Assembly: GCA_035354435.1 (NCBI GenBank)
Contig: DAOQAY010000106.1
Coordinates: 1-10,360, forward strand
DNA: 10,360 nt
DNA from: JAKLDO01 sp035354435
Lineage (GTDB): Bacteria > UBP6 > UBA1177
Reading direction: 5' to 3'
Program-made: the position numbers and the translations under genes
The notes under the pieces: generated by a model
Database searches by the model: none
What the model was told of the DNA's origin: nothing
The model's input: the letters and a program-made list of their open reading frames with translations, nothing else
Shown here: one piece after another, positions 1 through 7,156 of the stretch
Position numbering within the stretch: the stretch's first letter is position 1
Layout of the letters: each line of letters starts with the position of its first letter

Positions 1-10
1 AGGAGTTAAA

Positions 11-874
11 ATGAAAGACTGGAAAAGATATCTAACAGGTTTATCACTTATGCCTCTGGTTCTTGTGATCGTATATTACCTTCCGCAAAACTTCTTTGTC
101 TATCTTATTATGATCACAGCATTTTTCGGTTTTTCGGAATATCTTAAAATGTTCAATGAAAAGAAAGATCACCTTTTTGTGCCGTTTGCGGTGCTTATGA
201 TGATTCTTGTTGAGACGATGAGCGGACTTGGGCCTGTGGATAATTTCGCAGATTTGACGATAGGACAGATAAGCACTTCCTTCGATGTGATCAGACAGTT
301 TATTCTGATAATTATATCAGCTGCTGCTCTGATTCCTATCTTGTCTCTTTTCGGTTCCGATCCTGTTGAACGGAAGTTTAAAAGAATGACTCTGTATCTA
401 TCAGGTTTTTTCTATCTGGGACTCGGGTTCGGTCTGTTTCCGCTTGTCAGAAATTACAGACCGGATCACCAGTGGATGGCGTTTGCACTCATAGTTCCCT
501 GGATCTGTGATACTGCGGCATATTTTGGAGGAAGATTTTTCGGCAGACATAAATTCTCTCCGGTTATATCACCTAACAAAACTTGGGAGGGAGCTATTTC
601 AGGTGCTGCTTTCTCAATTATTGCCGGGCTTATATTCGGATATTTCTTTTTAAAGTCTGAAGGAATGCTTTTTGTCGGAATGGTGGCATTTCTGATAGGG
701 ATTCTCGGACAATTGGGAGATCTCGCTGAGTCGTTGATAAAAAGAGGGGCGGGCGTGAAGGATTCAGGAACTCTTTTTCCAGGACATGGTGGCATTCTTG
801 ATCGCACAGACTCGCTTCTTATATCGGTTACAGTGATTTATGTATCATTGCTTTTGAAAAACCATGGCCTCTGA
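11..874 (+). CDS. cdsA: Phosphatidate cytidylyltransferase (CDP-diacylglycerol synthase)
   Basis: This integral inner-membrane enzyme makes CDP-diacylglycerol from phosphatidic acid and CTP, the branch point to all bacterial phospholipids. The 287-aa protein has the usual family length and is mostly hydrophobic, with membrane segments at about 10-45, 95-115, 130-145, 155-172, 195-215 and 220-236. The diagnostic C-terminal CDP-alcohol signature runs from S241 to D267: S-x-x-K-R, then K-D-S-G, then PGHGG and DRTD. Upstream lie D167 in WICDTAAYFGG and the SPNKTWEG motif at 187-194, both typical of CdsA. The start is set by AGGAG at 1-5, five bases before the ATG. Its 3' end overlaps dxr by 11 nt, so the two are co-transcribed and probably translationally coupled. 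In many bacteria uppS and frr lie just upstream; here that side is outside the window. No promoter is visible in the ten bases available. Confidence 0.97.
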   Translation: MKDWKRYLTGLSLMPLVLVIVYYLPQNFFVYLIMITAFFGFSEYLKMFNEKKDHLFVPFAVLMMILVETMSGLGPVDNFADLTIGQISTSFDVIRQFILIIISAAALIPILSLFGSDPVERKFKRMTLYLSGFFYLGLGFGLFPLVRNYRPDHQWMAFALIVPWICDTAAYFGGRFFGRHKFSPVISPNKTWEGAISGAAFSIIAGLIFGYFFLKSEGMLFVGMVAFLIGILGQLGDLAESLIKRGAGVKDSGTLFPGHGGILDRTDSLLISVTVIYVSLLLKNHGL

Positions 875-2018
875 AAAGATAATAATTTTCGGTATAACCG
901 GTTCTATCGGCACAAATTCTGAAAAAATAATATATGCATTTAAGGACAGGTTTGAAATTGTAGGTTGCAGCGCCGGCAGTAATATTGCCGGGTTAAATCA
1001 GATGCTGTCAAGACATCCTAAAATAAAATCTGTAGTTGTTAAGGATTCAGAGGATATAATAAAAGTGGATAAGATCGATGGAAATGTCTCGGCGGGCAGG
1101 AATGCGCTTTTTGAGCTTCTTGATCTGAAGCCGGATAAAATAATCATGGCTCTTCCGGGAAAGGAAGGCTGGAAGATAACAGTTGAAGCAGTTAAAAGAG
1201 GAATTCCAGTATGCCTTGCAAATAAGGAATCTCTTGTTATTGCCGGTTTTTTTCTCGGAAATGCGGTAACTTCGGATAGATCAAAGATCATTCCGATTGA
1301 CAGTGAACACGCCGCACTGATGCAGCTTATTGAAAAAACACCTTCCTGTCAGATAAAAAAAGTATTCATTACGGCTTCCGGCGGCGCATTGAGAGATATG
1401 AGTATTGATGAGATGCTTAATTCAGATGCTGCTCAGGCCTTAAAGCATCCTGTGTGGAATATGGGTGCCAAAGTCACAGTTGACAGTGCTACAATGCTGA
1501 ACAAAGGTCTTGAACTGATAGAAGCATTCTGGCTTTTTAATATCGCTCCGGAAAAGCTGGGAGTAATTGTGCATCCTGAAGTTGATATTCACGCCGCACT
1601 TATCCTGAAAGATGGTTCAAGTATATCCCAGATAGCGCCGAGCAGTATGATGATACCCATAGCCTCGGCTTTGAGCTATCCGGAAATGCTTCCGGTAACT
1701 GAGAAGTTTCCGGAACTGGAGTTCTGTTACAGTGGAAAGAATATGAGATTTATGGATCCTGATTTCAATAAATATCCTCTTTTAAAAAAAGCATTCGATA
1801 TGCTGATTGCCGAAGATTTTTCCGGGATGGTGGCTTTTGCAATTTCTGATGAAGTTGCAGTATCAAAGTTTCTAAGAGGTGAAATAAAGGTCAAAGGAAT
1901 TCACGAAATAGTATTAAAATCTGTCGATAGATTCGGCAATCTTCCTTCTCCCGAAACTATTAATGATATAGATAAATTCATTGATGATATCGAAAAATTC
2001 GCAAACGGCTGTTATTAA
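864..2018 (+). CDS. dxr: 1-deoxy-D-xylulose 5-phosphate reductoisomerase
   Basis: The cytosolic enzyme converts DXP to 2-C-methyl-D-erythritol 4-phosphate with NADPH and a divalent metal, the committed step of the MEP isoprenoid pathway. The 384-aa length is normal. Visible motifs are the NADPH Rossmann loop GITGSIG (10-16), LANKES (118-123), the metal ligands D146 and E148 in PIDSEHAAL, TASGGALRD (170-178), and HPVWNMG with VDSATMLNKGLELIEA (195-221), where E217 corresponds to the third metal ligand (E231 in E. coli). The ATG lies inside the end of cdsA and has no clear Shine-Dalgarno; the Rossmann loop begins ten residues in, as expected, so coupling to cdsA translation is likely. The region at 238-275 is divergent: the usual PDMR-type segment reads APSSMMIPI. 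The catalytic residues remain, so activity is expected. No intrinsic terminator is seen in the 24-bp gap to the convergent gene. Confidence 0.96.
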   Translation: MASEKIIIFGITGSIGTNSEKIIYAFKDRFEIVGCSAGSNIAGLNQMLSRHPKIKSVVVKDSEDIIKVDKIDGNVSAGRNALFELLDLKPDKIIMALPGKEGWKITVEAVKRGIPVCLANKESLVIAGFFLGNAVTSDRSKIIPIDSEHAALMQLIEKTPSCQIKKVFITASGGALRDMSIDEMLNSDAAQALKHPVWNMGAKVTVDSATMLNKGLELIEAFWLFNIAPEKLGVIVHPEVDIHAALILKDGSSISQIAPSSMMIPIASALSYPEMLPVTEKFPELEFCYSGKNMRFMDPDFNKYPLLKKAFDMLIAEDFSGMVAFAISDEVAVSKFLRGEIKVKGIHEIVLKSVDRFGNLPSPETINDIDKFIDDIEKFANGCY

Positions 2019-2042
2019 GTAAGACTATCTTTTGTTTTAAAA

Positions 2043-5000
2043 TCAGTTGAGTTCGTCAAGAGCGACTTTTGCTTTGATGAAATATTCATTCGAAGGCATG
2101 AGCGTTTTTGTGAGAAGTATGAAAATCTCCTTAGCTTTTGCCTTGTTTCCGTCTTTCATGCCGTAAGCTTCCCAGTACATTGATTTTGCAGTATCTGATA
2201 TGGATTTCATGCCATCAACTGCTATCTGATTTGTCTTATCGATAAAAAGAGCTTCGGCAAAAAGGCGTCTTGCCCCGAGTATATCTTTGTTCTGAAGTCT
2301 TATAAGACCGTTCTTGGAAAGAGCATCAGCTTTAAGCGAAGATATATCGGTACTTGTTTTAACACCGACTATCTCACGGGTTTTTGTCGTCTTATACTCT
2401 TCTTTGAATTTTTCGGAGATTTCATCCATTTCTTTCTGATATATTGCTTTTGTGTTTTCGTCAAACTTTGTGTCGGCATCTTTCTTGCGTTTTGCCGCTT
2501 CTTTTCTGTCTTCGGTATTAAGATCTTTCATATCCTTAATGAACTGCGCCTTATCAGCTTTTCTTTTCTCTTCAGCCTTAACCCAGTCTTCTTTTTTTAC
2601 AGTCCAGTTCGATTTTTCATCTTCAAGTATTTTTGTTCTGGCATCTTTTCTTCTCTGCTTTTCTTCGTTCAGAGACTGAATTTCTTCTTCCCATTTAATT
2701 TTCTGCTGTTTCTGGGCTTCCTTTTCTGAAATCTGCTGCTGGGCATATTTAGTTTCTACAGCTTCTTTCTTTTCCTTGTATTCATTTTCTGTTTTCTCAA
2801 AACGGGTTTTCCAACTGGTTTCAAATTTTTCTGAATCACTCTGATATTTCACTCTGAGATCATCACTTGCAGTTCCCCATTTTGTATTTATTGCGGCAAT
2901 GTCAGCATCAATTTTCTCATTTTCTTTTACCAGACGGTCTTTTGTATCTCTACTGTTCTTAAGTTTAAGATCAAGAGCTTTCTGCCTCTGCTGCTTAGCA
3001 TCGTCCCATGAACTTGAAAGCCTGCCTCTATCTTTTGAACGGGCTTCAATCTTGTTATCTCTTTCTTTTTGAGCAATGGCAACCTGATTGTCAATACTTT
3101 TCTTAAAGAGGTCTTTTCTTTTCAGAAAGTTATCGAAATCTCCCTGAGCTTTTTTCTTTTCAGCAAGTTTTGCATTGCGGAATGTATTATTGTCTTTTTG
3201 GAGTTCAGCGTTTTTTGCTGCAAGTTTAGCATCAAGAGGAGAAACTTTTGCTTCGTATTCCATATCCACTTTCATTATTATATCGGCAACAAAAGTTTCT
3301 TTTCCGGCATCAAAAGCGGCAATTTTCTTTTCCAATGATGCGAGCTGTTTTTTCAGAGCCGGAGTTTCCTTTTCTGCTATTTTTGCATCAAGGGCTGTCT
3401 TTTCTGCAACGAGCTTTTCCTTTTCTTCGTTGAATTTCTTTTCAGCGTCAGCAGATGCGGTTTCTTTTTTTGTTTTGTATTCGGTATCAATAGCTGCTCT
3501 TTCTTTATCCTGTTCTTCCTGGAATTTTGACATAGCCTCAACATTTTTGGTCATATATTCTTCGATTGCTTTGTCAAACACCTCCATCTCTTTTCTTTTT
3601 TCAGATTCCTGCTGATCAAATTCCTGAAGTTTTTTATTGAGATCGTCAAATTTTGCCTGATATTCTTTTTCAACTTCAACTTTGAATTTGCGATCTTCGT
3701 CTTCATTTTTCATTTTAACTTCTTCATTGCCGCCGAGATATTTCTTTTCTTCAAGATCGAATTTATCCATTTCCGAACTGATAGACTTATCAATATCGGC
3801 AATTTTTGCAACATTTACTTTTTTCTTTTCTTCAAGCTTTACAACATCGGCTTCAGTTTTTTTAGAACCTGAATCAAGAGAATCTTTCTGTTTGTTGTAG
3901 TAATCTTCTTTTTCCTTTTTCAATTTATTAAGAAGTTCGGTGTATTTCTTGTCAACCTCACTGAGTTCGGCAAGTCTTGCTTTCTCATCACCTTCAGTTG
4001 ATACTTTTACAACACCTTTCTCTTTCTGTTCAAAAAGGGTAAGTTTGTTTTCAAGTGCGACGATCTTCTGTTCAAGTTCACTGTCGTCCTTTTCCCACTG
4101 ATATTTCAAAGTTTTGATTCTGTTTGTCAATTCGCCGTATTCTTTCTTTTCAAGTTCAGCCTGAGCAAGTGAATCAGTTTCAAACTGTTTTAATTTACTC
4201 TCTCTTTCAAGGATCTGTGTATTAAGCCATTTTTCAATATTTGTCATGGCTGTAACTTTTTCCTTGCGTGCATTTTCTGTAGTTTTGGCATATTTTCTAT
4301 GGATCACATCAACTATCTGGCTGTCCTTGGCTGTGGGCTCAAGATAAGATACTCTTTCAATATTTTCATTATAGTATGCTCTGTATTTAACGCCCAGTCC
4401 CTTTATTTCATCATCAAGTTTCTCGGCTCTTGCAATGATAGGGATGGCTTCCTCATAGTTTTTTCCTTTTATAGAAGCTGCCGCTCTGGTGATATATTTA
4501 TCAATTTCGCTGACATCGTTATAAAGTTTTTTGGCAACGACATCTCTTGACGCGGCTTTTGAAAAAGTAGATGCGGCGGCCTTAAGATCACCTTCAGCAT
4601 ACAGTTTAAATCCTTCCATAATAATATCTTCAACTCTTGATCCGGAACTTTTTGTCAAAGTTCCAGTGTCTTCAGTCCGGTCATCTTCAACAAAAGCACT
4701 TTCATCTTCATCTTCTTCAACATCTTCAGATGCTGAAACATGCTTCCCGAGAAGGTCATTCCATTCTGCAATAACTCCTTTTGCAATGTTTTCAGGCGTT
4801 GCAAACTCATCAAAGTTTCTCTTTCCCTGTTCAAGTTTGTTATACTTTCTGTCAAACAGATAGGTATAAAAAACAACTTCATTTTTTTCTGTGATTTTTA
4901 ATTTTGAAAAAAGAAAGAAATCCACTTTTTTAGTTACATTTTTTGAAACATCTTTATGACAATCCATCTCGGCTTTGCATTTGTTGAGTTTTATGCGATC

Positions 5001-5210
5001 ATTCTTTGACAGCAATTCCTTGAAGCTTATAGCTTTGACTCCCTTTATTTTTTTGAGGCTCGTCTCAACAGATCTGTCAACATCTTTTGCAACAGTCCAC
5101 TCGTCTCGTTCTTTAGCTCCAATCGGGAAAATTGCAGCAGTGTCGGCACCCAGAAGATCGATGGCGATAAAAGTAATTAGTAAAAAGAACAACACTGTAA
5201 CTTTTTTCAA
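2043..5210 (-). CDS. Large exported coiled-coil protein with TPR-like ends, function unknown
   Basis: I do not recognise a named family for the whole protein. The preferred start is TTG at 5210-5208: GGAGG at 5220-5216 sits five bases upstream, and the product then begins MKKVTVLFFLLITFIAI, a typical signal peptide ending near LLGA (residues 19-22). In-frame ATGs at 5252, 5243, 5228 and 5222 lack a ribosome binding site and would bury the signal. With the TTG start the protein is 1055 aa. Order: signal peptide; globular domain (about 23-155) with a C78-x5-C84 pair; very acidic Ser/Asp/Glu linker (about 158-191); helical repeat region (192-296); an almost unbroken Lys/Glu-rich coiled coil with Ala and Gln (about 300-950); and a TPR-like C-terminal 104 residues. 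The N-domain layout (short alpha/beta module with a Cys pair, then a strand pattern ending in YLFDRKYNKLEQGK) resembles TolB-N/FlgO-like periplasmic modules; this is inference. A structural or scaffold role in the envelope is plausible. It is transcribed alone, divergently from rpsA. Confidence 0.85.
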   Translation of the reverse strand: MKKVTVLFFLLITFIAIDLLGADTAAIFPIGAKERDEWTVAKDVDRSVETSLKKIKGVKAISFKELLSKNDRIKLNKCKAEMDCHKDVSKNVTKKVDFFLFSKLKITEKNEVVFYTYLFDRKYNKLEQGKRNFDEFATPENIAKGVIAEWNDLLGKHVSASEDVEEDEDESAFVEDDRTEDTGTLTKSSGSRVEDIIMEGFKLYAEGDLKAAASTFSKAASRDVVAKKLYNDVSEIDKYITRAAASIKGKNYEEAIPIIARAEKLDDEIKGLGVKYRAYYNENIERVSYLEPTAKDSQIVDVIHRKYAKTTENARKEKVTAMTNIEKWLNTQILERESKLKQFETDSLAQAELEKKEYGELTNRIKTLKYQWEKDDSELEQKIVALENKLTLFEQKEKGVVKVSTEGDEKARLAELSEVDKKYTELLNKLKKEKEDYYNKQKDSLDSGSKKTEADVVKLEEKKKVNVAKIADIDKSISSEMDKFDLEEKKYLGGNEEVKMKNEDEDRKFKVEVEKEYQAKFDDLNKKLQEFDQQESEKRKEMEVFDKAIEEYMTKNVEAMSKFQEEQDKERAAIDTEYKTKKETASADAEKKFNEEKEKLVAEKTALDAKIAEKETPALKKQLASLEKKIAAFDAGKETFVADIIMKVDMEYEAKVSPLDAKLAAKNAELQKDNNTFRNAKLAEKKKAQGDFDNFLKRKDLFKKSIDNQVAIAQKERDNKIEARSKDRGRLSSSWDDAKQQRQKALDLKLKNSRDTKDRLVKENEKIDADIAAINTKWGTASDDLRVKYQSDSEKFETSWKTRFEKTENEYKEKKEAVETKYAQQQISEKEAQKQQKIKWEEEIQSLNEEKQRRKDARTKILEDEKSNWTVKKEDWVKAEEKRKADKAQFIKDMKDLNTEDRKEAAKRKKDADTKFDENTKAIYQKEMDEISEKFKEEYKTTKTREIVGVKTSTDISSLKADALSKNGLIRLQNKDILGARRLFAEALFIDKTNQIAVDGMKSISDTAKSMYWEAYGMKDGNKAKAKEIFILLTKTLMPSNEYFIKAKVALDELN

Positions 5211-5263
5211 AACTTCCTCCATTATCATAAAAAAACAGTTCATAAATCCCAAAATGTAAAAAT

Positions 5264-5293
5264 ATCATAGATCAAGATGCGACAATATGTAAA
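5264..5293 (-). promoter_or_regulatory. Promoter of the coiled-coil protein gene
   Basis: On the minus strand, TTTACA (5293-5288) and TATGAT (5269-5264) are separated by 18 bp, each one mismatch from the sigma-70 consensus. This puts the start of transcription near 5257 and leaves a leader of about 47 nt before the TTG start at 5210. Confidence 0.6.
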
Positions 5294-5310
5294 TTAATTT
5301 TCTTATTTAA

Positions 5311-5330
5311 GTCAACATTTTTTTGTTGAC
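5311..5330. promoter_or_regulatory. Perfect 7-bp dyad overlapping the rpsA -35 box (operator candidate)
   Basis: GTCAACA (5311-5317) and TGTTGAC (5324-5330) form a perfect inverted repeat around a 6-T spacer. The right arm contains five of the six bases of the rpsA -35 hexamer, so a protein bound here would block or recruit RNA polymerase. It also lies 17 bp upstream of the -35 of the divergent gene. The site could equally be a chance palindrome in AT-rich DNA. Confidence 0.4.
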
Positions 5331-5353
5331 AACCCCAAGATGACTTCTATAAT
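5326..5353 (+). promoter_or_regulatory. Consensus sigma-70-type promoter of rpsA
   Basis: TTGACA (5326-5331) and TATAAT (5348-5353) are both perfect consensus hexamers with a 16-bp spacer. Transcription should start at about 5360-5361, giving a leader of roughly 57 nt. An in-frame ATG at 5340 lies between the two hexamers, so it would be upstream of the transcript and cannot be the rpsA start. Confidence 0.88.
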
Positions 5354-5361
5354 TCCCAACA

Positions 5362-5407
5362 CACTAGACGAAGGCCTGTCTTCGATAGTGAAAAATAAAA
5401 CAGGAGG
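5362..5407 (+). promoter_or_regulatory. rpsA mRNA leader: hairpin with possible pseudoknot to the Shine-Dalgarno
   Basis: The leader can form a 10-bp hairpin: CACTA (5362-5366) with TAGTG (5386-5390) and CGAAG (5369-5373) with CTTCG (5380-5384), with a small GA/A internal loop and the apical loop GCCTGT (5374-5379). Loop bases CCTGT (5375-5379) are perfectly complementary to ACAGG (5400-5404), whose last three bases are the start of the AGGAGG ribosome binding site (5402-5407). The linker at 5391-5399 is nine bases, all A except one T. This is the layout of an H-type pseudoknot that would hide the Shine-Dalgarno, and it begins within a base or two of the predicted transcript start. Autogenous control by S1 is the natural hypothesis, since S1 represses its own mRNA in E. 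coli. The pairing is read from the sequence; the regulation is inferred. Confidence 0.6.
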
Positions 5408-5417
5408 TAATTTTAGA

Positions 5418-7103
5418 ATGTCTAAAGAAACAAACATGAGTTTCAGTGATTTGCTTGAGGAATTTCTCCCAAGTGGAAGAGAAGTATCCAGTGATGTAGT
5501 ATGCAGCGGTGAAGTCCGTGCAGTAAGAAAAGATTTCATTCTTGTTGATGTAGGTTTGAAGAGTGACGGCGTTATTCCGTCATCAGAATTTACTCCGGAA
5601 GAGATCGCAAAGATCAAGGTCGGTGACCAGATCGAAGTTGTTGTCGACAGATGGGAAGATGAAAGAGGAAATATCTGTCTTTCAAAAGAAAAAGCGGCAA
5701 AACTCAAAATTTGGGAAGTTGTTGAAAAAGCTTTTGATGACGGTTCTCTTGTAAATGGAACAATTGTTGCGAAAGTAAACGGCGGTCTCGCTGTTGATAT
5801 CGGTGTAAAGGCATTCCTGCCCAATTCACAGGTTGCTTTAAGACCAATAAAGAATGTTGACGACCTTATCGGTAAGAACTTTGATTTCAAAGTTATCAAG
5901 TTTGACCGTAAGAAAGGTAACATTGTTATTTCAAGAAGGGATCTTCTCGAAAAGGAAAGAGAAGTGCTTAAGACAAATACTCTTGAAAAACTTCAGGAAG
6001 GTGCTGTCGTTAAAGGTCTTATCAAGAATATTACCTATTACGGTGTATTCGTTGATCTCGGCGGTATTGATGGACTCCTTCACATTACCGACATGTCATG
6101 GGGCAGAGTTAATCATCCTTCTGAAATGTTCAAGATCGGAGACGAAGTCGATGTCAAGATACTTAAGTATGATAAAGATTCAGAAAGAGTCAGTCTTGGT
6201 GTAAAACAGATCTCTGAAGATCCGTGGATACATGCCGCTGAAAAGTATGCTTCCGGAAAAGCTGTTAAAGGCAATGTTGTGTCTCTTGAAGATTACGGCG
6301 CATTTGTTGAGCTCGAAAGAGGTGTTGAAGGTCTTATTCACATTTCTGAAATGTCATGGACCAGAAGAGTTAAACATCCCGGCAAAATGGTTGCCATCGG
6401 TGATGAAGTTGAAGTTAAGATCCTTGAGATTGATGTCGAGAATAGAAGAATTTCTCTCGGTATGAAGCAGATCGAGCCGAACCCATGGGAACTTCTCAAA
6501 GAGAAATATCCTGTAAACACGGTTGTGAAGGGCGTTATCCGTAATATTACAGATTTTGGTCTTTTTGTCGGAGTTGAAGACGGTATTGACGGTCTTGTAA
6601 GAACAACCGATATTACATGGGACAGAAAACTTAAACATCCTTCAGAGTATTACAAGAAAGGTGATGAAGTTGAAGCAATGGTGCTTAATATAGATTCTGA
6701 AAAACAACGGTTTTCTCTTGGTATCAAGCAGCTTTCCGAAGATCCATGGAAGATGTTCAAAGACCAGCATGTAATAGGCGAAAAGATTGAAGTTGAAGTT
6801 GTCAAAGTTGCAGAATTCGGCGTTTTTGTAAAAGTATTTGACACAATTGAAGGTCTTGTTCACAGAACTGAATTCGAGGACGAAAAGAAAGAATATAACC
6901 CTGGCGATATCATGGAAGTTATAATCAAGTCTATTTCCGACACCGACAGAAAAGTATCTCTCAGCGTAAAGGCTGTTAATGATGAAGAAGCTCAAAAGGA
7001 AATAAATGCGGCTGCGGCTGTTGAAAAAATTCCTGAAAAGCTCGGTTCTTTTGCTGCTGCATTCAAAGCGGCTGAAGATAAGAACGATTCTTCTATTGAC
7101 TGA
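5418..7103 (+). CDS. rpsA: 30S ribosomal protein S1
   Basis: S1 binds the 5' region of mRNA and brings it to the 30S subunit, with unwinding activity on structured leaders. The start is ATG at 5418, after AGGAGG at 5402-5407 with a 10-base gap; the longer frame from 5340 begins inside the promoter. The 561-aa product has six S1 (OB-fold) repeats at about 25-92, 109-175, 195-264, 281-350, 367-437 and 454-519, which is the typical length and number for Gram-negative S1. Repeats 3-5 carry the classical pattern GVFVDLGGIDGLLH, DYGAFVELERGVEGLIH and DFGLFVGVEDGIDGLV, each followed by SW or TW and the hexad SLG-x-KQ; repeats 1 and 2 are more diverged, as expected for the ribosome-docking domains. 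An Ala/Glu/Lys-rich tail (520-561) ends in acidic residues. It is monocistronic, with its own promoter, structured leader and terminator, and no cmk partner is present upstream. Confidence 0.97.
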   Translation: MSKETNMSFSDLLEEFLPSGREVSSDVVCSGEVRAVRKDFILVDVGLKSDGVIPSSEFTPEEIAKIKVGDQIEVVVDRWEDERGNICLSKEKAAKLKIWEVVEKAFDDGSLVNGTIVAKVNGGLAVDIGVKAFLPNSQVALRPIKNVDDLIGKNFDFKVIKFDRKKGNIVISRRDLLEKEREVLKTNTLEKLQEGAVVKGLIKNITYYGVFVDLGGIDGLLHITDMSWGRVNHPSEMFKIGDEVDVKILKYDKDSERVSLGVKQISEDPWIHAAEKYASGKAVKGNVVSLEDYGAFVELERGVEGLIHISEMSWTRRVKHPGKMVAIGDEVEVKILEIDVENRRISLGMKQIEPNPWELLKEKYPVNTVVKGVIRNITDFGLFVGVEDGIDGLVRTTDITWDRKLKHPSEYYKKGDEVEAMVLNIDSEKQRFSLGIKQLSEDPWKMFKDQHVIGEKIEVEVVKVAEFGVFVKVFDTIEGLVHRTEFEDEKKEYNPGDIMEVIIKSISDTDRKVSLSVKAVNDEEAQKEINAAAAVEKIPEKLGSFAAAFKAAEDKNDSSID

Positions 7104-7129
7104 CACAGAGATAAATGATTTTATTTTCA

Positions 7130-7154
7130 GGGCACTCCGGTGCCCTTTTTTTTT
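7130..7154 (+). terminator. Intrinsic terminator of rpsA
   Basis: GGGCAC (7130-7135) and GTGCCC (7140-7145) form a perfect GC-rich 6-bp stem with a TCCG loop, followed by nine T residues (7146-7154), 26 nt after the rpsA stop codon. In the opposite direction the hairpin is followed by TGAAAATAAAAT, which is a poor T-tract, so it serves the convergent HD-GYP gene at best weakly. Confidence 0.93.
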
Positions 7155-7156
7155 GC

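Noticed and set aside
2019..2042. A terminator between the convergent dxr and coiled-coil genes.
   Set aside because: The 24-bp gap has only short T/A runs and no stable stem; 4-bp stems nearby are too weak to call.
3175..3615. A 146-codon plus-strand ORF opposite the coiled-coil gene, rich in Ser and Phe, and several similar ones at 2452-2679, 3682-3900 and 4531-4863.
   Set aside because: Their Ser/Phe/Leu-rich composition is the expected antisense of Lys/Glu codons; there is no ribosome binding site and the minus-strand gene is coherent over the whole stretch.
5340..5417. The upstream extension of rpsA starting at ATG 5340 (26 extra residues).
   Set aside because: This ATG sits between the -35 and -10 hexamers, and AGGAGG precedes the ATG at 5418.
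5312..5923. A 203-codon minus-strand ORF across the rpsA start.
   Set aside because: It overlaps the consensus rpsA promoter and the first S1 domains, has a Ser/Thr/Phe-rich antisense composition and no recognisable motif.
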